Origin: Amycolatopsis circi
GTDB taxonomy: Bacteria > Actinomycetota > Actinomycetes > Mycobacteriales > Pseudonocardiaceae
Length of the DNA: 40,800 bases
Assembly: GCF_003385235.1 (NCBI RefSeq)
Contig: NZ_PQIA01000090.1
Coordinates: 1-40,800 of the forward strand
Direction: 5' to 3'
Shown here piece after piece: positions 22,460-30,777 of this stretch. The notes below the pieces were generated by a model. It saw only the letters and a list, made by a program, of their open reading frames with translations, made no database searches and had not been told where the DNA came from. Made by a program: the position numbers and the translations under genes. Positions within the stretch are counted from its first letter, which is position 1, and each line of letters opens with the position of its first letter.

Positions 22460-23902
22460 GTGCGTGACGTGGACAGACATCCTCTGAGGTGGTGGGCGCT
22501 GGCCGTGGCCATCGTGGCCATTCTCGTGGACATGGTCGACAACCAGATCGTGACAGTGGCGCTGCCGACCATCAAAGACCAGCTGGGCGCGGGCGACGCC
22601 GCACTGCAGTGGATCTCCGCCGGGTACGCACTGGGTTTCGCGCTCACCTTGATCACCGGCGGACGGCTCGGCGACCGGCACGGGACCAGACGGCTCTTCC
22701 TGCTCGGCATGGCGACGTTCACGATCGCGTCCCTGGTCGCCGGACTGGCTTCGGGAATCACCGCGCTGATCGCGGCCAGGGTCGTGCAGGGCATCGGGTC
22801 CGGCCTGATGGCCCCGCAGGTGATGTCGTTCGTCTACACCGAGTTCGGCGACGCCGAGCGCCCGCGCGCGATGGCGATCTGTTCGAGCGCGTTCCCGATC
22901 GGCGGGCTGGCCGGGCCGATGCTGGGCGGGTTGATCACCCAGGGCAACCTGTTCGGCCTCGGCTGGCGGGCGATCTTCCTGGTGAACGTGCCGTTCGGGG
23001 TGCTCGCGGTGCTCGGCGCGCTGCTCACCATGCCTGCTCGCCCGGGCACCCCCGGGCAGCGGATCGACCGGACCGGGCTGGTGCTGCTGACCGCCGGGCT
23101 GTTCGCCCTCTTCTATCCCGTGGTGCAGGGCCGGGAACTGCACTGGCCGCCGTGGATGATCGTGCTGCTCGTCGCGGCCGTGCCGCTGCTGGGCGCGTTC
23201 GCCCTCCAGCAGCGCTCGCTCGCCCGGCGCGGCGGGGAGCCGTTGATCCCGCCGGACCTGCTGCGCTACCGGAGCCTGACCGCCGGCCAGGCGGTGCTGT
23301 TCACGATCAACGCCTCGACCGGGGTGTTCTTCATCCTCACCCTGCATTTGCAGCTGCGGCTGGGCTATACGCCGCTGCAGACGGCGCTGACCTTCCTCCC
23401 CGCGGCCGTCGGCATCGTGCTGGGCGGCGTCATCGCGGTGCGGCTCGCGGTGTCGCTGGGACGCGGGCTCGTCGCCTCCGCGATGGTCTTGCTCGCCGCG
23501 AGCCTCGCCGCGATCGCGATCCTGGTCGGGACGCTCGGCCCGCAATTGACCGCGTGGGCCCTGTTCGGCCCCGCGGTCACTTTCGGGCTGGGCATGGGCA
23601 CCGCGATGAACTCGCTGTTCATCCGGGCCATGGCGGACGTCCGCCCGGTGCAGGCCGGTTCGGCGTCCGGCCTGCTGAACACGACCGTCCAGCTCGGAGT
23701 GGCGACCGGGATCGCCTTGTTCGGCACGGTGTTCTTCGCTCGGCTCCCCAGCGGCTTCGAGCCCGCCACCATGACGGCGCTAGCGCTTGGCACTGGAGTG
23801 CTGGTGATGGGCCTGCTGTGCACCGCCGCCCTGCCGAGTGTCCGAAGCGCTGGCGGTCCTCCGATCGGCCAGCCGCATCAGGAGAGGAAGGTCATGCCAT
23901 GA
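22460..23902 (+). CDS. MFS drug:proton antiporter, DHA2 (14-helix) type
   Basis: 480 residues from GTG 22460. About fourteen hydrophobic segments are visible. The inter-helix 2-3 loop GGRLGDRHGTRRLFLLG is MFS motif A, and GGLAGPMLGG in helix 5 is the antiporter motif C. An acidic residue in helix 1 (DMVDNQIVTVALPTI) matches DHA2 proteins such as EmrB/QacA-like exporters. It probably exports the cluster's product and gives self-resistance. It is translationally coupled to the following FAD hydroxylase (ATGA at 23899-23902) and divergent from a TetR gene that probably controls it. Confidence 0.93.
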   Translation: MRDVDRHPLRWWALAVAIVAILVDMVDNQIVTVALPTIKDQLGAGDAALQWISAGYALGFALTLITGGRLGDRHGTRRLFLLGMATFTIASLVAGLASGITALIAARVVQGIGSGLMAPQVMSFVYTEFGDAERPRAMAICSSAFPIGGLAGPMLGGLITQGNLFGLGWRAIFLVNVPFGVLAVLGALLTMPARPGTPGQRIDRTGLVLLTAGLFALFYPVVQGRELHWPPWMIVLLVAAVPLLGAFALQQRSLARRGGEPLIPPDLLRYRSLTAGQAVLFTINASTGVFFILTLHLQLRLGYTPLQTALTFLPAAVGIVLGGVIAVRLAVSLGRGLVASAMVLLAASLAAIAILVGTLGPQLTAWALFGPAVTFGLGMGTAMNSLFIRAMADVRPVQAGSASGLLNTTVQLGVATGIALFGTVFFARLPSGFEPATMTALALGTGVLVMGLLCTAALPSVRSAGGPPIGQPHQERKVMP

Positions 23903-25536
23903 CCGAGCCGTACGACCTCGAGACCCCCGTCCTCGTTGTGGGGGGCGGTATCGCCGGGTTGTCCACGGCGTTCTTCCTCGGGCGTCTCGGAATCCGTTCG
24001 ACGCTCGTCGAGCGGCATCCGTCCACGGCGATCCTGCCGCAGGCGCGGGCGATCAACCCGCGGTCGATGGAGATCTATCGCAGTCTCGGCCTCGAGGCCG
24101 AAATCCGTGCCCAGACGTCGATCCTGGCAGACATGCCGGAGATGATCGGCACCGAAACCCTGATCGGCGAAGAGCGGTTCCGCATCGACCAGCTCGCGAT
24201 GATCCGTCCCGCCGCGGCACTGAGCCCGACCGACTGGGCGCTGATCGACCAGGACGATCTGGAGCGCATCGTGCGCGCGCACGCGGAGACGAACGGAGCC
24301 GATGTCCGGTTCGGCGCCGAACTCGTTTCGCTCGAAACCGAAGACGAGGGAGTCACGGCTCTCGTGCGCGAGCTGGAAACCGGGACGGAGCGCCGGATCC
24401 GCGCCCAGTACGTCGTGGCCGCGGACGGGCACCGCGCCGGTGTCCGCAAGCTGCTCGGCGTCGGTGCGGACGTCGCGCTGCCCGCGGTGGAGACGACGTA
24501 CGCGGTGTTCGACGCGGATCTGACCGAAGCGTTGCGGGACCGGCGTTTCCTGCTCGCCTACCTCGACCGGCCGACGCAGGGCACGGTGCTGGTGCCGCTG
24601 CGGACGTTCGGCCGCTGGATGCTCGGGGTGCCGAATCCGCCCGCGCCCGCGGACGACTCGGAGGAGGCCGCCGAACGGCAGTGCGTCGAGTTCGTCCGCG
24701 CGGCGGTCGGCGACCCGGACCTCGAGGTCACGCTGGTGCCCCCGGTTCCGGGCTGGAGCCGGAAGGTCTCGCACAGCTCGACGGGCGGCTGGGTCGCGGA
24801 CCGGCTCCGCGTCGGCCGGGTGTTCTTCGCGGGCGACGCGGCGCACGTCGTGCCGCCGTCGGGTTCCTACGGGGCGACCACGGGCATCCAGGACGCGCAC
24901 AACCTGGCGTGGAAACTCGCGGCGGTGCTGGGCGGCGTCGCGGGACCGCAGCTGCTGGCGACGTACGAGCAGGAGCGGCTGCCGGTCGCGCGGGTGACGC
25001 TGGAGCAAGCGCTGCTGCTGCTTCGGGTGCGGCACTCGGGCTCCCAGGACGAACTGACGTCGATCGACGACATGGCGATGATGTTCGGCTACCGCTACGA
25101 CTCCGCCGCGATCCGCGCCGAGGGCCCGGTTCCGGCGGAGCTGGTCGCGGACCCGCACGAGCCGACTGGCCTGCCGGGTCTGCGGGCGCCGCACGTGTGG
25201 CTTTCCCGCGACGGCGGCCGAGTGTCCACTGTAGACCTGTTCACCGGTTCGTTCACCGTGCTGGCCGGGCCGGACGGCGAGGCGTGGACGACCGCGGCCG
25301 CGCGGGTCGCGTCGACGCTCGGGATCGAGATGCCGGCGTACCGGATCGGCGCCGAGCTGCGTGACACCGGGGGAGAGTTTTCGCGCAGCTACGGGCTTTC
25401 GGCGAGCGGGGCGACGCTGGTGCGGCCGGACGGCTTCGTCTGCTGGCGTTCCGCGGAAGCGGTCGCGGATCCGGAATCGGAGCTGCGCGAGGTGCTGAGC
25501 GGTTTGCTGGCAAGGAAAGTGGCCAGCGCGGTCTGA
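23899..25536 (+). CDS. FAD-dependent aromatic hydroxylase (class A flavoprotein monooxygenase)
   Basis: 545 residues from ATG 23899. Motifs: FAD-binding GGGIAGLSTAFFLGRLG, Arg-rich QARAINPRSMEIY, the DG motif VVAADGHRAGVRKLLG, and the GD motif VFFAGDAAHVVPPSGSYGAT with an AHNLAWKLA helix. The C-terminal 150 residues have the thioredoxin-like domain of the phenol-hydroxylase/PgaE/TcmG group. These enzymes hydroxylate aromatic polyketides or perform Baeyer-Villiger-type oxidation with NAD(P)H and O2. A clear paralogue lies at 31977. It is coupled to the exporter gene. A bidirectional terminator follows. Confidence 0.93.
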   Translation: MTEPYDLETPVLVVGGGIAGLSTAFFLGRLGIRSTLVERHPSTAILPQARAINPRSMEIYRSLGLEAEIRAQTSILADMPEMIGTETLIGEERFRIDQLAMIRPAAALSPTDWALIDQDDLERIVRAHAETNGADVRFGAELVSLETEDEGVTALVRELETGTERRIRAQYVVAADGHRAGVRKLLGVGADVALPAVETTYAVFDADLTEALRDRRFLLAYLDRPTQGTVLVPLRTFGRWMLGVPNPPAPADDSEEAAERQCVEFVRAAVGDPDLEVTLVPPVPGWSRKVSHSSTGGWVADRLRVGRVFFAGDAAHVVPPSGSYGATTGIQDAHNLAWKLAAVLGGVAGPQLLATYEQERLPVARVTLEQALLLLRVRHSGSQDELTSIDDMAMMFGYRYDSAAIRAEGPVPAELVADPHEPTGLPGLRAPHVWLSRDGGRVSTVDLFTGSFTVLAGPDGEAWTTAAARVASTLGIEMPAYRIGAELRDTGGEFSRSYGLSASGATLVRPDGFVCWRSAEAVADPESELREVLSGLLARKVASAV

Positions 25537-25547
25537 GAAGGCAGGAG

Positions 25548-25581
25548 AAAGGCCGACCGGCAGCTGGCCGGTCGGCCTTTT
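25548..25581. terminator. Bidirectional terminator between convergent hydroxylase and P450 genes
   Basis: Perfect arms AAAGGCCGACCGGC (25548-25561) and GCCGGTCGGCCTTT (25567-25580) with a 5-nt loop. The A and T ends make it work on both strands. Confidence 0.92.
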
Positions 25582-25597
25582 GCTTGCCGCGCCGTGG

Positions 25598-26719
25598 TTA
25601 TCGGCTGACGAGCGGCAAGCTCGTCACCCCGCACAGGAAGAAGGCGGGGACCTGCCGCACCGGGCGGTCGGCCACCGTCCACTCGCCCGGCAGGTGGTCC
25701 AGCAGCGCTTCCACCGCCGCCTTCGCCGCCAAGCGGCCCAGCGGGGCTCCGAGGCAGTAGTGCACCCCGTGGCCGAAACCGAGATGCGGTTCCCGGCGGT
25801 GCAGGTCGTACCGATCCGGCGAGGCGAACTGCTCCTCGTCCCGGTTGGCGGAGCCCAGATACGCGAACACGCGCTCGCCCGGCGGGAGCACCGCGTCGCC
25901 GAGGCGGACTTCCGCGCGGGTCACCCGTACCAGGATCTGCACCGGGGACAGATAGCGATTGGCTTCCTCGACCGCCGCCGGAACCAGCGTCCGGTCCGCG
26001 CGCAGTTCAGCGAGCGCCTCCGGATGCCACGCGAGGCAGATCACCGTGTTGGCGATGAGGTTGTGCGTGGTTTCGTTGCCTGCCACCAACAGCAGGTAGC
26101 AGAACGCCACCAGCTCCTCGGTCGTCAGTCCGCCGCCGTCCACCTCGGCGTGGATCAGCGCGTCGATCAACGCGTCGCCGGGCTTCCGGCGGCGGCGTTC
26201 GATCGTCGCCGCGACGTAGTCCCGCATCTCGCCCAGCAGCCGCGCGACCTCCGCCTGGTCCGGACGTTTGTCGTGCGACATGAAGATTTCCGACCAGCGC
26301 TTGAAATCCTCGTGCCGGTGCGGTTCGACCCCGAGGATTTCAGCGATCACCATGACGGGCAACGGGGCGGCGAGCGCGGCGACGACGTCGAGTCCGGCCG
26401 CGCGGTCCGCGAGCCGCTCCGCCGCCAGCTCCGCGATCTTCTGGCCCAGCGCGGCGATCCGGCGGGGGGTGAACGCGTGGTTGGCGAGCGCCCGCAGCCT
26501 GCGATGTTCGGGCGGGTCCTGGCGCATCATCGTCTCGCCGAGCAGATTGGCCCCGAACGACACCTTGGCCGAGAACCGCTCGTGGTCGTTGATCACCCGC
26601 TTGACGTCCTCGTGGCGGTACACGTGCCAGCAGCCGTCTTCTCCGCGCGTCACCGGTTTCGTGCGCCGGAATTCCCGGTAGTCGTCGTACCGGGCGGTGA
26701 GCCCGTCAAGGTCGGTCAT
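25598..26719 (-). CDS. Cytochrome P450, oxygen-activation residues intact
   Basis: 373 residues from ATG 26719, slightly short for a bacterial P450 (about 400). The I-helix AGNETTHN has the normal acid-alcohol pair. The K-helix ExxR appears in EEANRYLSP, and the haem loop is FGHGVHYCLGAPLGRLA with its cysteine. It uses ferredoxin and ferredoxin reductase, none of which are encoded nearby. It lies 10 bp downstream of a SDR gene in the same direction, so the two form a small operon. In xanthone-type pathways P450s make methylenedioxy bridges or hydroxylate rings, but this one's reaction cannot be assigned. Confidence 0.93.
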   Translation of the reverse strand: MTDLDGLTARYDDYREFRRTKPVTRGEDGCWHVYRHEDVKRVINDHERFSAKVSFGANLLGETMMRQDPPEHRRLRALANHAFTPRRIAALGQKIAELAAERLADRAAGLDVVAALAAPLPVMVIAEILGVEPHRHEDFKRWSEIFMSHDKRPDQAEVARLLGEMRDYVAATIERRRRKPGDALIDALIHAEVDGGGLTTEELVAFCYLLLVAGNETTHNLIANTVICLAWHPEALAELRADRTLVPAAVEEANRYLSPVQILVRVTRAEVRLGDAVLPPGERVFAYLGSANRDEEQFASPDRYDLHRREPHLGFGHGVHYCLGAPLGRLAAKAAVEALLDHLPGEWTVADRPVRQVPAFFLCGVTSLPLVSR

Positions 26720-26729
26720 CGTCGCTCCT

Positions 26730-27497
26730 CTACCAGCTCTTGATCATGCCCGCGTCGAGGACGTAGTCGGCGCCGACCGCGCTCGGCAGCCGGTCCGAGG
26801 CGAGCAGCAGCACCAGCGCGGCGATCTCCTCGGGTTCGATCAGTTCGCCGGTCGACAACCCCAGTCGCGCGGGCAGTGCGGCCAGGAAGTCGCTCGCCGG
26901 CATTCCCGCCTTGGCGGCGCGTTCCGGCGCCGTCCACGTCCGGGTGCGCACCGGCCCGGGGGAGACCGTGCGCACCCGGACTCCCGAGGGGGCCAGTTCC
27001 TCGCCGAGCGCGCGGCCGAAGTTGACGAGCGCGGATTTCGCCGCGCTGTACGCCATCAGCCGCGGCACCGCGAGGCGCGCGTTGACGGAAGCGATCGTGA
27101 CGATCGCCCCGCGAGTGCGGAGCAGGCTGGGCACTGCTGCCCGCGCGGCGCGGACCGCGCTGAAGAAGTTGAGGTCGAAGACGTGCGTCCAGGTGGCGTC
27201 GTCGAGCGCGAGGAAGCCCTCGTCCGGCGGCGGCGGGCTGCCGCCGACGTTGTTGACGAGCAGATCCAGTGCGCCCAGCGCCGAAACAGCGTGCCGCACC
27301 AGCTGGTCCGGTCCATCCACAGTGGACAGATCGAGCGCGGCCGAGGCGGGCGCGAGTTCGCGGAGTTCGGCCGACACCGTGCGTGCGCCGCCGACGACCT
27401 CGACGCCTTCCGCGACGAGCGCGCGGACGACGGCCAGCCCGATCCCGTGGCTGGCTCCGGTGACGACGGCTTTCTTCCCGGCGAGCCCCAGTTCCAT
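26730..27497 (-). CDS. Classical SDR oxidoreductase
   Basis: 255 residues from ATG 27497; the frame's upstream extension (to 27653) overlaps the asnB start and SARP-like repeats, so it was rejected. Motifs: VVTGASHGIGLAVVRALVAEG, LLVNNVGGSPPPP, catalytic ASVNARLAVPRLMAYSAAK (Ser and Tyr-x-x-x-Lys), then SPGPVRTRT. The variant NNVGG in place of NNAG occurs in a subset of SDRs. It leads the SDR-P450 pair and is divergent from asnB. It may be a polyketide ketoreductase or dehydrogenase. The overall sequence is distinct from the SDR at 14821. Confidence 0.88.
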   Translation of the reverse strand: MELGLAGKKAVVTGASHGIGLAVVRALVAEGVEVVGGARTVSAELRELAPASAALDLSTVDGPDQLVRHAVSALGALDLLVNNVGGSPPPPDEGFLALDDATWTHVFDLNFFSAVRAARAAVPSLLRTRGAIVTIASVNARLAVPRLMAYSAAKSALVNFGRALGEELAPSGVRVRTVSPGPVRTRTWTAPERAAKAGMPASDFLAALPARLGLSTGELIEPEEIAALVLLLASDRLPSAVGADYVLDAGMIKSW

Positions 27498-27557
27498 GCC
27501 CCCACCGTCGCGCGCGGTGCTCGAGCCGCGCTGGCGAAGGCCGCGATTCACAGGCGA

Positions 27558-27575
27558 TCGAGGCGGAGTCGAGCA
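27558..27575 (+). promoter_or_regulatory. SARP-type direct heptamer repeats upstream of asnB
   Basis: TCGAGGC (27558-27564), four bases (GGAG), TCGAGCA (27569-27575): two TCGAG-type heptamers with an 11-bp period, the classic SARP operator arrangement. A further TCGAGCC occurs at 27521-27527. They lie 65 bp upstream of the asnB start in the intergenic region shared with the SDR-P450 operon. The window encodes two SARP activators. The -10 that should follow is not obvious. Confidence 0.6.
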
Positions 27576-27639
27576 GCCGCGCCGACGATCTGGGAGTCCG
27601 CGATCCGTCATCCGAGACTCGCTGGACAGGGAGGCGAGC

Positions 27640-29499
27640 ATGTGCGGCATCACCGGGTGGGTGGACTACTCCCGCGATCTGGCCCTCGCACGGCCGACGC
27701 TGGAGTCGATGACCCGGGTACTCGGCAATCGGGGTCCGGATTCCGAGGCGGTGTGGCTCGGCAGGCACGCGGGGCTCGGGCACGCCCGGACCGCTGTCAT
27801 CGACCTGGCAGGCGGCCTGCAGCCGATGGCGGCCCGGGACGGCGACCAGGTTCAGGCGGTCGTCACCTACGGCGGCGAGGTCTACAACTTCGCCGAGGTG
27901 CGCGAGCAGCTGCGCGAAGCCGGGCACCGGTTCCGGACCGCCAGCGACACCGAGGTCGTGCTGCGGGCTTATCTGGAGTGGGGCGCGGAGTGCGCGAGCC
28001 GCCTCGAGGGCATGTTCGCGATCGCGATCTGGGATCCGCTCAGCGAGGAGCTTTTCCTCGCGCGGGACCGGATCGGGATCAAACCGCTGTTCTACGCCCC
28101 GCTGCCGGACGGGGTCGTCTTCGGCTCGGAACCCAAGGCACTGCTGGCGAATCCGGCGGTGCGGCCGGTCGTCGACCGGCAGGGTCTGCGCGAGCTGATG
28201 TCCACCGCGAAGGCGCCGGGGGTGTCGGTCTTCCGCGACCTGCGGGAGCTGCCGCCCGGGCACCTCGCGGTGGTGAGCAGGCGCGGCATCCGGGTGCAGC
28301 GGTACTGGCAGCTGCGCGCGAAACGGCACACCGACGATCTGCCGACGACGATCGCCACCGTGCGGGACTTGCTGGGAGACATCGTCCAGCGGGAACTCAC
28401 CGCGGACGTCCCGCTGTGCTCGGCGCTGTCCGGCGGGCTCGATTCCAGCACGCTGACGGCGTTCGCCGCCGGCACGCTCGGAGCGCACGGCGACCGGGTC
28501 CGCACCATCACCACGACCTTCGACGGCTACGGCGACAACTTCCGCCCCGACGACACCCGCGGCGCGCCGGACGGCCCGTTCGCGGCTCAGGTGGTTCGCG
28601 CGTTCGACACCGACCACGTCGACATCGTGCTGAAGACGGCGGACCTCATCGATCCGGACACCCGGCTGACGACGGTCCGCGCCCAGGACATGCCGACGCC
28701 GTACGGAGACATGGACGCGTCGCTCTTCCACACTTTCCGCCGGATCAAGCAGCATTCGACCGTCGCGCTTCTCGGCGAAGGCGCGGACGAGCTGTTCGGC
28801 GGATACGTCTGGATGCATCAGCCCGAGTTCATCGGCGCCGGGACGTTCCCCTGGATCGCGCGGGAACAGCTGCACGACGGCTCCCGCACGGCTGGGCTGG
28901 GCCGCGGTCTGCTCGACCAGGGACTGCTCGGCAAGATCGACATGCCGGGCCACTACGCCGCGCTGTACCGGCAGGCCTGCGAGGAAGCCCCGCACCAGGA
29001 GGGCGAAAGCGCGGAAGAGCGCCTGCTGCGCGACGTCTGCTACCAGCACTTGACGCACTGGCTGCCGATGCTGCTCGACCGCGACGACCGGCTCAGCATG
29101 GCCTCCGGGCTGGAGGCGCGCGTCCCGTTCTGCGATCACCGGCTCGTGGAATACCTCTACAACGTGCCGTGGTCGATGAAAACCTTCGACGGCAGCGAGA
29201 AGAGCATCCTGCGGTCGACGGTGGCGGACAAACTGCCGCACGACGTGCTGTGGCGGCGGAAGAGCCCGTGGCCGGTGACCCAGGACCCGGCCTATACCCA
29301 TGCCCTGCAAAAGGATCTGGCCGCGCTGCTGGCCGAACCGGACGCCCCGGTCCGGCAGCTGATCGACGTCGAAGCCGCTCGCCTCGCCTCGACCAGCACG
29401 TCGGACGAGGCCTACGGATGGCACAGCCGGATGAACATCGAACTGGTGCTGCAGCTGGACCTGTGGCTGCGCGACTACGACGTCGAACTGGCCGTCTGA
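27640..29499 (+). CDS. AsnB-type glutamine-dependent asparagine synthetase/amidotransferase
   Basis: 619 residues from ATG 27640 with a GGGAGGCGAGC ribosome site. The N-terminal glutaminase domain starts with the nucleophile Cys2 (MCGITGWVDYS) and has GNRGPDS and YGGEVYNF. The synthetase domain has the pyrophosphate loop LSGGLDSS (about residues 264-270), LGEGADELFGGY, and the C-terminal MASGLEARVPFCDH. Both active sites look intact. In type II polyketide pathways of the polycyclic xanthone and tetracycline groups, such enzymes amidate a polyketide carboxylate and not aspartate. Clustering with P450s, methyltransferases and FAD hydroxylases supports this over housekeeping Asn synthesis. Confidence 0.92.
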   Translation: MCGITGWVDYSRDLALARPTLESMTRVLGNRGPDSEAVWLGRHAGLGHARTAVIDLAGGLQPMAARDGDQVQAVVTYGGEVYNFAEVREQLREAGHRFRTASDTEVVLRAYLEWGAECASRLEGMFAIAIWDPLSEELFLARDRIGIKPLFYAPLPDGVVFGSEPKALLANPAVRPVVDRQGLRELMSTAKAPGVSVFRDLRELPPGHLAVVSRRGIRVQRYWQLRAKRHTDDLPTTIATVRDLLGDIVQRELTADVPLCSALSGGLDSSTLTAFAAGTLGAHGDRVRTITTTFDGYGDNFRPDDTRGAPDGPFAAQVVRAFDTDHVDIVLKTADLIDPDTRLTTVRAQDMPTPYGDMDASLFHTFRRIKQHSTVALLGEGADELFGGYVWMHQPEFIGAGTFPWIAREQLHDGSRTAGLGRGLLDQGLLGKIDMPGHYAALYRQACEEAPHQEGESAEERLLRDVCYQHLTHWLPMLLDRDDRLSMASGLEARVPFCDHRLVEYLYNVPWSMKTFDGSEKSILRSTVADKLPHDVLWRRKSPWPVTQDPAYTHALQKDLAALLAEPDAPVRQLIDVEAARLASTSTSDEAYGWHSRMNIELVLQLDLWLRDYDVELAV

Positions 29500-29536
29500 C
29501 CCGATGGCCGCCGAGACCCGTACCGGGAGGACGAAG

Positions 29537-30748
29537 ATGCCCCAGCCGACCCCTCAGCCGCTGCCGCTGGCCCGGCGCTGCCCGCTGGATCCGCCGGACG
29601 AGTACACCCGGCTGCGCGCCGAGGCCCCGGTGAGCAGGCTGGCGCTGCCGGACGGCAACGTCGGCTGGCTCGTCTCCGGGTTCGAGGAGGTCGCGGCCGC
29701 GCTGGTCGACCCCGCGGTGAGCGCCAAGAGGAAGTTCCAGACCAACGTCTCCCCGGTGACCCTGACCGCCGAGGAGTTCGCCGCCTCCGGGTTCGGCGAT
29801 TCGTTCATCGGGATGGACGCCCCGGAGCACACCCGCTACCGGCGGATGCTGACCGGGCAGTTCACCGTGCGGCGGTTGAAGGATCTCGCGCCGCGGATCG
29901 AGCAGATCGTCGACGACCGCCTCGACGCCGTCGTCGAAAAGGGGCCGCCGGCGGAACTCGTGCAGGACTTCACGCAGCCGGTGCCGTCGCTGGTCATCTG
30001 CGAACTGCTCGGGATGCCCTACGCCGACAGCGCGGAATTCCAGCGCAACGTCGATGTCATGATGCGGCTGGAGCGGACCAAGGACGAGCTGCTCGGCGCG
30101 ATGACCGCGATGGGTTCGTACATGCACGAGCTGGTCCGCGCGAAGCGGGAACGGCCCGACGACGGGCTGATCAGCGGGCTCATCCAGGACACGCCGTCCG
30201 ACGGCGTCCCGCTGACCGACGAAGAACTGGCCGGGATCGGCAATCTGCTGATGATCGCCGGATACGCGACGACCGCCAACATGATCACCATGGGCACGCT
30301 CGCGTTGCTGACCCACCGGTCGCAGTGGGAAGCCTTGCGGGCACGTCCGGAACTCGTCGAGAACGGCGTCGAGGAGATCCTGCGGTACCTGTCCGTCGCG
30401 CCGTTCGGGCTGCCGCGCACCGCGAAGACCGACACCGAGATCGGCGGACAGGCCGTCAAGGCAGGCGATCCGATCGTGCTGTCGATCGAGTCCGCCAACC
30501 GGGACCCGCGGCACTTCGACGCGCCGGACGACTTCGACATCACGCGGGAACGGCAGCGGCACGTCGGATTCGCCTACGGCGCGCACCAATGCCTCGGCCA
30601 GCAGCTCGCGCGGCTGGAGCTGGGGATCGTGTTCGGCAGGCTCGTCGAACGGCTGCCCGGCCTTCGGCTGAGCGTGCCGCTCGAGGAGGTCCCGATGCGC
30701 GACGACATGCAGATCTACGGTGCCCACGCACTGCCGGTCACGTGGTGA
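29537..30748 (+). CDS. Cytochrome P450 lacking the I-helix acidic residue
   Basis: 403 residues from ATG 29537, with GGGAGGA upstream; ATG 29504 is an alternative without a ribosome site. The haem loop is FAYGAHQCLGQQLARLEL and the K-helix is EEILRYLS. The I-helix reads MIAGYATTANM: where the family has Asp or Glu before the conserved Thr, this enzyme has Ala (codon 30266-30268, about residue 244). That loses the usual proton-relay pair and is seen in P450s doing atypical chemistry such as coupling or ring formation. It lies 37 bp after asnB and 29 bp before a methyltransferase, in one operon. Confidence 0.92.
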   Translation: MPQPTPQPLPLARRCPLDPPDEYTRLRAEAPVSRLALPDGNVGWLVSGFEEVAAALVDPAVSAKRKFQTNVSPVTLTAEEFAASGFGDSFIGMDAPEHTRYRRMLTGQFTVRRLKDLAPRIEQIVDDRLDAVVEKGPPAELVQDFTQPVPSLVICELLGMPYADSAEFQRNVDVMMRLERTKDELLGAMTAMGSYMHELVRAKRERPDDGLISGLIQDTPSDGVPLTDEELAGIGNLLMIAGYATTANMITMGTLALLTHRSQWEALRARPELVENGVEEILRYLSVAPFGLPRTAKTDTEIGGQAVKAGDPIVLSIESANRDPRHFDAPDDFDITRERQRHVGFAYGAHQCLGQQLARLELGIVFGRLVERLPGLRLSVPLEEVPMRDDMQIYGAHALPVTW

Positions 30749-30777
30749 CCCGCCCGACCCGACCCGGAGGTTCCGCG

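Noticed and set aside
26716..29424. Long minus-strand frame of 902 codons across asnB
   Set aside because: It is a shadow of asnB and of the SDR in another frame. The real genes have full motif sets and ribosome sites.
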